From: Xenophilus sp. L33
Lineage (GTDB): Bacteria; Pseudomonadota; Gammaproteobacteria; Burkholderiales; Burkholderiaceae_C
NCBI RefSeq assembly: GCF_009765735.1
Contig: NZ_LMUW01000170.1
Span: 1-64,000, forward strand
Length of the DNA stretch: 64,000 bases
Direction: 5' to 3'
The notes under the pieces were generated by a model. The model ran no database searches. It was not told the origin of the DNA and saw only the letters and a list, made by a program, of their open reading frames with translations. Below, piece after piece: positions 62,168 through 64,000 of this stretch. Positions within the stretch are counted from its first letter, which is position 1; each line of letters opens with the position of its first letter. Position numbers and translations under genes: made by a program.

Positions 62168-63052
62168 ATGACGAAGAAGAAGATCGGAATGGTGGGTGTC
62201 GGCCTGATGGGCCTGGGCATCGCCGGCAACATCGCCAGGCACGGCTATCCGCTGTCGCTGCTGGAGCACGCCGGCAACCAGCCGCTGGACGCGCTGAAGG
62301 CGGCGGGCGCGCGCACCTTCCAGCGCGGCCGCGACCTGGCCGAGGCGGTCGACGTGGTCATCCTGTGCGTGACCGGCTCGCCGCAGGTGGAAGACGCCCT
62401 GCTGTCCGAAGGCGGCGTGCTGCAGGGCCTGCGCCCGGGCTCGCTGGTCATCGATTGCTCCACCGCCATCCCCACCTCGACCCAGCGCCTCGCCGGCCTG
62501 GTGAAGGACGCGGGCAGCCGCTTCATCGATGCCGCCATGACCCGCACCCCCAAGGAAGCGGCCGAGGGCCGGCTCAACCTGCTGGTCGGCGGCGATGCGC
62601 AGGTGCTGGCGGAATGCCGGCCGATCCTGGAATGCTTCGCCGAGAACATCACGCACGTCGGCGCGGTCGGCTCGGGCCACCAGATGAAGCTGCTGCACAA
62701 CTACGTGTCGCTCGGCTCGGTGTCCCTGATCGCCGAGGCCGCGGCCTGCGCCGAGCGCTCGGGCGTGCCGGCCGAGGTCTTCGTGCAGATCCTGGCGCAG
62801 GGCGGCGGTGCCGGTGTGGCGCTGGAGCGCCTCAGGCCCTTCCTGCTCGCCAAGGATCCCAAGGGCCTGCAGTTCACCATCTCGAACGGCTTGAAGGACA
62901 TGGGCTACTACGTTGCCGCGGCGCAGGGTTGCGACGCGGCGCACGCCATCGCGGACGGCGTGCATGCCACCTTGAAGGCGGCGGCCGCGGCCGAGCCCGG
63001 CGCGCTGATGCCCGAGCTGGTCGCCTTCCTCGCCAAGACGGGCGCGGCCTGA
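62168..63052 (+). CDS. 3-hydroxyisobutyrate dehydrogenase-family protein
   Basis: A 294-residue protein from ATG 62168 (GAAAG upstream; TTG 62153 in frame). IGMVGVGLMGLGIAGNI is the NAD-binding motif. The family segments are VIDCSTAIPTSTQRLA, DAAMTRTPKEAAEGRLNLLVGG, and VGSGHQMKLLHNYVSLG with the catalytic Lys. Members oxidise 3-hydroxyisobutyrate, tartronate semialdehyde, or gamma-hydroxybutyrate-type acids. It comes directly after gabD, so its substrate is probably a hydroxy acid that gives a semialdehyde. Confidence 0.9.
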   Translation: MTKKKIGMVGVGLMGLGIAGNIARHGYPLSLLEHAGNQPLDALKAAGARTFQRGRDLAEAVDVVILCVTGSPQVEDALLSEGGVLQGLRPGSLVIDCSTAIPTSTQRLAGLVKDAGSRFIDAAMTRTPKEAAEGRLNLLVGGDAQVLAECRPILECFAENITHVGAVGSGHQMKLLHNYVSLGSVSLIAEAAACAERSGVPAEVFVQILAQGGGAGVALERLRPFLLAKDPKGLQFTISNGLKDMGYYVAAAQGCDAAHAIADGVHATLKAAAAAEPGALMPELVAFLAKTGAA

Positions 63053-63054
63053 CC

Positions 63055-64000
63055 ATGGCTTCCGACATTCCCTTCCGGCCGCTGGGCCGAAGCGGCCTGC
63101 GCGTGCCGCCGCTGTGGCTGGGCACCATGATGTTCGGCAGCCAGACCGACGAGGCGGCGTCGCGCGACATCGTGGCGGCCACGCGCGACGCTGGACTGAA
63201 CGCGATCGACACGGCCGACAACTACGGCGGCGGCGAATCCGAGCGCTTCGTCGGCCGGCTGATCGCGTCGGACCGTGCGCGGTGGATCGTCGCGACCAAG
63301 GTCGCGAACCCGGTCGGCAACGAACCCAACGACCGCGGCCTGTCGCGGCGCTGGCTGCTGCAGGAAGTCGACCACAGCCTGCGCCGCCTCGGCACCGACT
63401 GGATCGACCTCTACTACATGCACCGGGACGACGAGTCGACACCGGTCGAGGAGATCGTCGGCACCATGGCGCGGCTGATCGAGCTCGGCAAGATCCGCTA
63501 CTACGGCGTCTCCAACTTCCGCGCCTGGCGCGTGGCGCACCTGGTCGAGACGGCGCATCGCATGGGCGTGCCGGCGCCGATCGCCTGCCAGCCGCCCTAC
63601 AGCGCCGTCAACCGGCAGATCGAGACCGAGCTGCTCCCGGCGTGCGATCACTACGGCGTCGGCGTGGTCGCCTACAGCCCGCTAGCGCGCGGCGTGCTGT
63701 CGGGCAAGTACCGGCCGAACGAGGCGCCGGATCCCGGCAGCCGCGCCGGCCGCGGCGACAAGCGCCTCTTGCAGACGGAGTTCCAGCCGCGGTCGCTCGA
63801 GCTCTCGCAGGCCTTCAAGGCGCACGCGGCCGAGAGGCAACTCAGCGCGGTCGGCTTCGCGCTGGCCTGGGTGCTGCGCAACCGGCTGGTGCATGGGGTC
63901 ATCGGCGGTCCGCGCACGCTGGCGCAGTGGCAGGAGTACCTGGCGGCCTTGGCGGTGCGACTCACTCCGGAGGACGAGGCCATCATCGAGGGCCTGGTGC
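63055..64000 (+). CDS. Aldo/keto reductase, truncated by window edge
   Basis: ATG 63055 lies 2 bp after the previous stop; the frame is open to the end of the window (315 codons), so only the last few residues are missing. It has all four catalytic residues: Asp and Tyr in IDTADNYGGGESE, Lys in VATKVANP, and His in LYYMHRDDE. YGVSNFRAWR, QPPYSAVNRQIE, GVVAYSPLARGVLSGKY and GFALAWVLRN follow the AKR11/12-like pattern. It is the fourth gene of the GntR-controlled operon. Confidence 0.88.
   Translation, partial: MASDIPFRPLGRSGLRVPPLWLGTMMFGSQTDEAASRDIVAATRDAGLNAIDTADNYGGGESERFVGRLIASDRARWIVATKVANPVGNEPNDRGLSRRWLLQEVDHSLRRLGTDWIDLYYMHRDDESTPVEEIVGTMARLIELGKIRYYGVSNFRAWRVAHLVETAHRMGVPAPIACQPPYSAVNRQIETELLPACDHYGVGVVAYSPLARGVLSGKYRPNEAPDPGSRAGRGDKRLLQTEFQPRSLELSQAFKAHAAERQLSAVGFALAWVLRNRLVHGVIGGPRTLAQWQEYLAALAVRLTPEDEAIIEGLV

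Overview
The window is GC-rich (about two thirds G+C or more by eye), densely coded DNA. It carries a Bug/TctC periplasmic binding protein, a family III CoA transferase, LysR, IclR, GntR and GlxA-type regulators beside degradation genes, a Pseudomonas/Burkholderia-type ACC deaminase with AcdR, and geranyl-CoA-carboxylase-like genes. This points to a metabolically versatile, plant- or soil-associated betaproteobacterium, probably Burkholderiales/Comamonadaceae (Variovorax-like). That placement is inference from gene content. I saw no rRNA, tRNA, CRISPR array, phage block or intact insertion sequence.

Layout. 1-7 kb: truncated zinc-ribbon membrane protein, epoxide-hydrolase-like enzyme, small membrane protein, multicopper oxidase, secreted phosphoesterase, VOC protein. 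7-13.5 kb: Bug protein plus CoA transferase, SnoaL-like protein, GlxA-type regulator, acyl-CoA ligase with a 3' frameshift, phytanoyl-CoA-dioxygenase-like protein. 13.6-19.4 kb: LacI-type regulator and a complete YtfQRT-YjfF-like sugar ABC transporter, with TATTAGT-containing palindromes on both sides of the regulator. 19.4-27.2 kb: pseudouridine-5'-phosphate glycosidase and a heme-copper oxidase locus (subunit II, fused subunit I-III, small membrane proteins, ferric-reductase-like flavoprotein, CtaG, CopD-like protein). One of the small proteins is an unlisted 29-residue membrane peptide. 27.3-33.1 kb: TetR regulator and a class IV aminotransferase sharing an 18-bp perfect palindrome, a DJ-1-family protein, a LysR regulator, a winged-helix/TPR protein and a secreted hypothetical. 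33.1-40.5 kb: acdS/acdR and an atuA-atuC-atuF subset of the acyclic terpene pathway.

40.5-47.5 kb: a tightly overlapping polar amino acid ABC transporter-amidase-FAD oxidase operon under a divergent GlxA-type regulator. 47.5-53.4 kb: a glutathione transferase remnant, then a Rieske oxygenase cluster (hemerythrin, reductase, oxygenase, frameshifted NIPSNAP-like gene) facing an isopropylmalate-dehydrogenase-like gene and a frameshifted aldo/keto reductase. 53.4-57.8 kb: LysR, a metallo-beta-lactamase-fold hydrolase translationally coupled to an arylmalonate-decarboxylase-like enzyme, an aldo/keto reductase lacking the catalytic lysine, and an IclR regulator. 57.8-64 kb: SDR, GntR regulator and a divergent operon (2-hydroxyacid dehydrogenase, succinate-semialdehyde dehydrogenase, 3-hydroxyisobutyrate-dehydrogenase-like protein, aldo/keto reductase cut by the window end).

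Most of the window reads as separate modules for taking up and oxidising small organic acids, amides and aromatics, each with its own regulator. The most unusual item is the hydrolase/arylmalonate-decarboxylase pair at 54.5-56.1 kb. Three otherwise intact genes carry single-base frameshifts, so either sequence errors or recent decay should be kept in mind.
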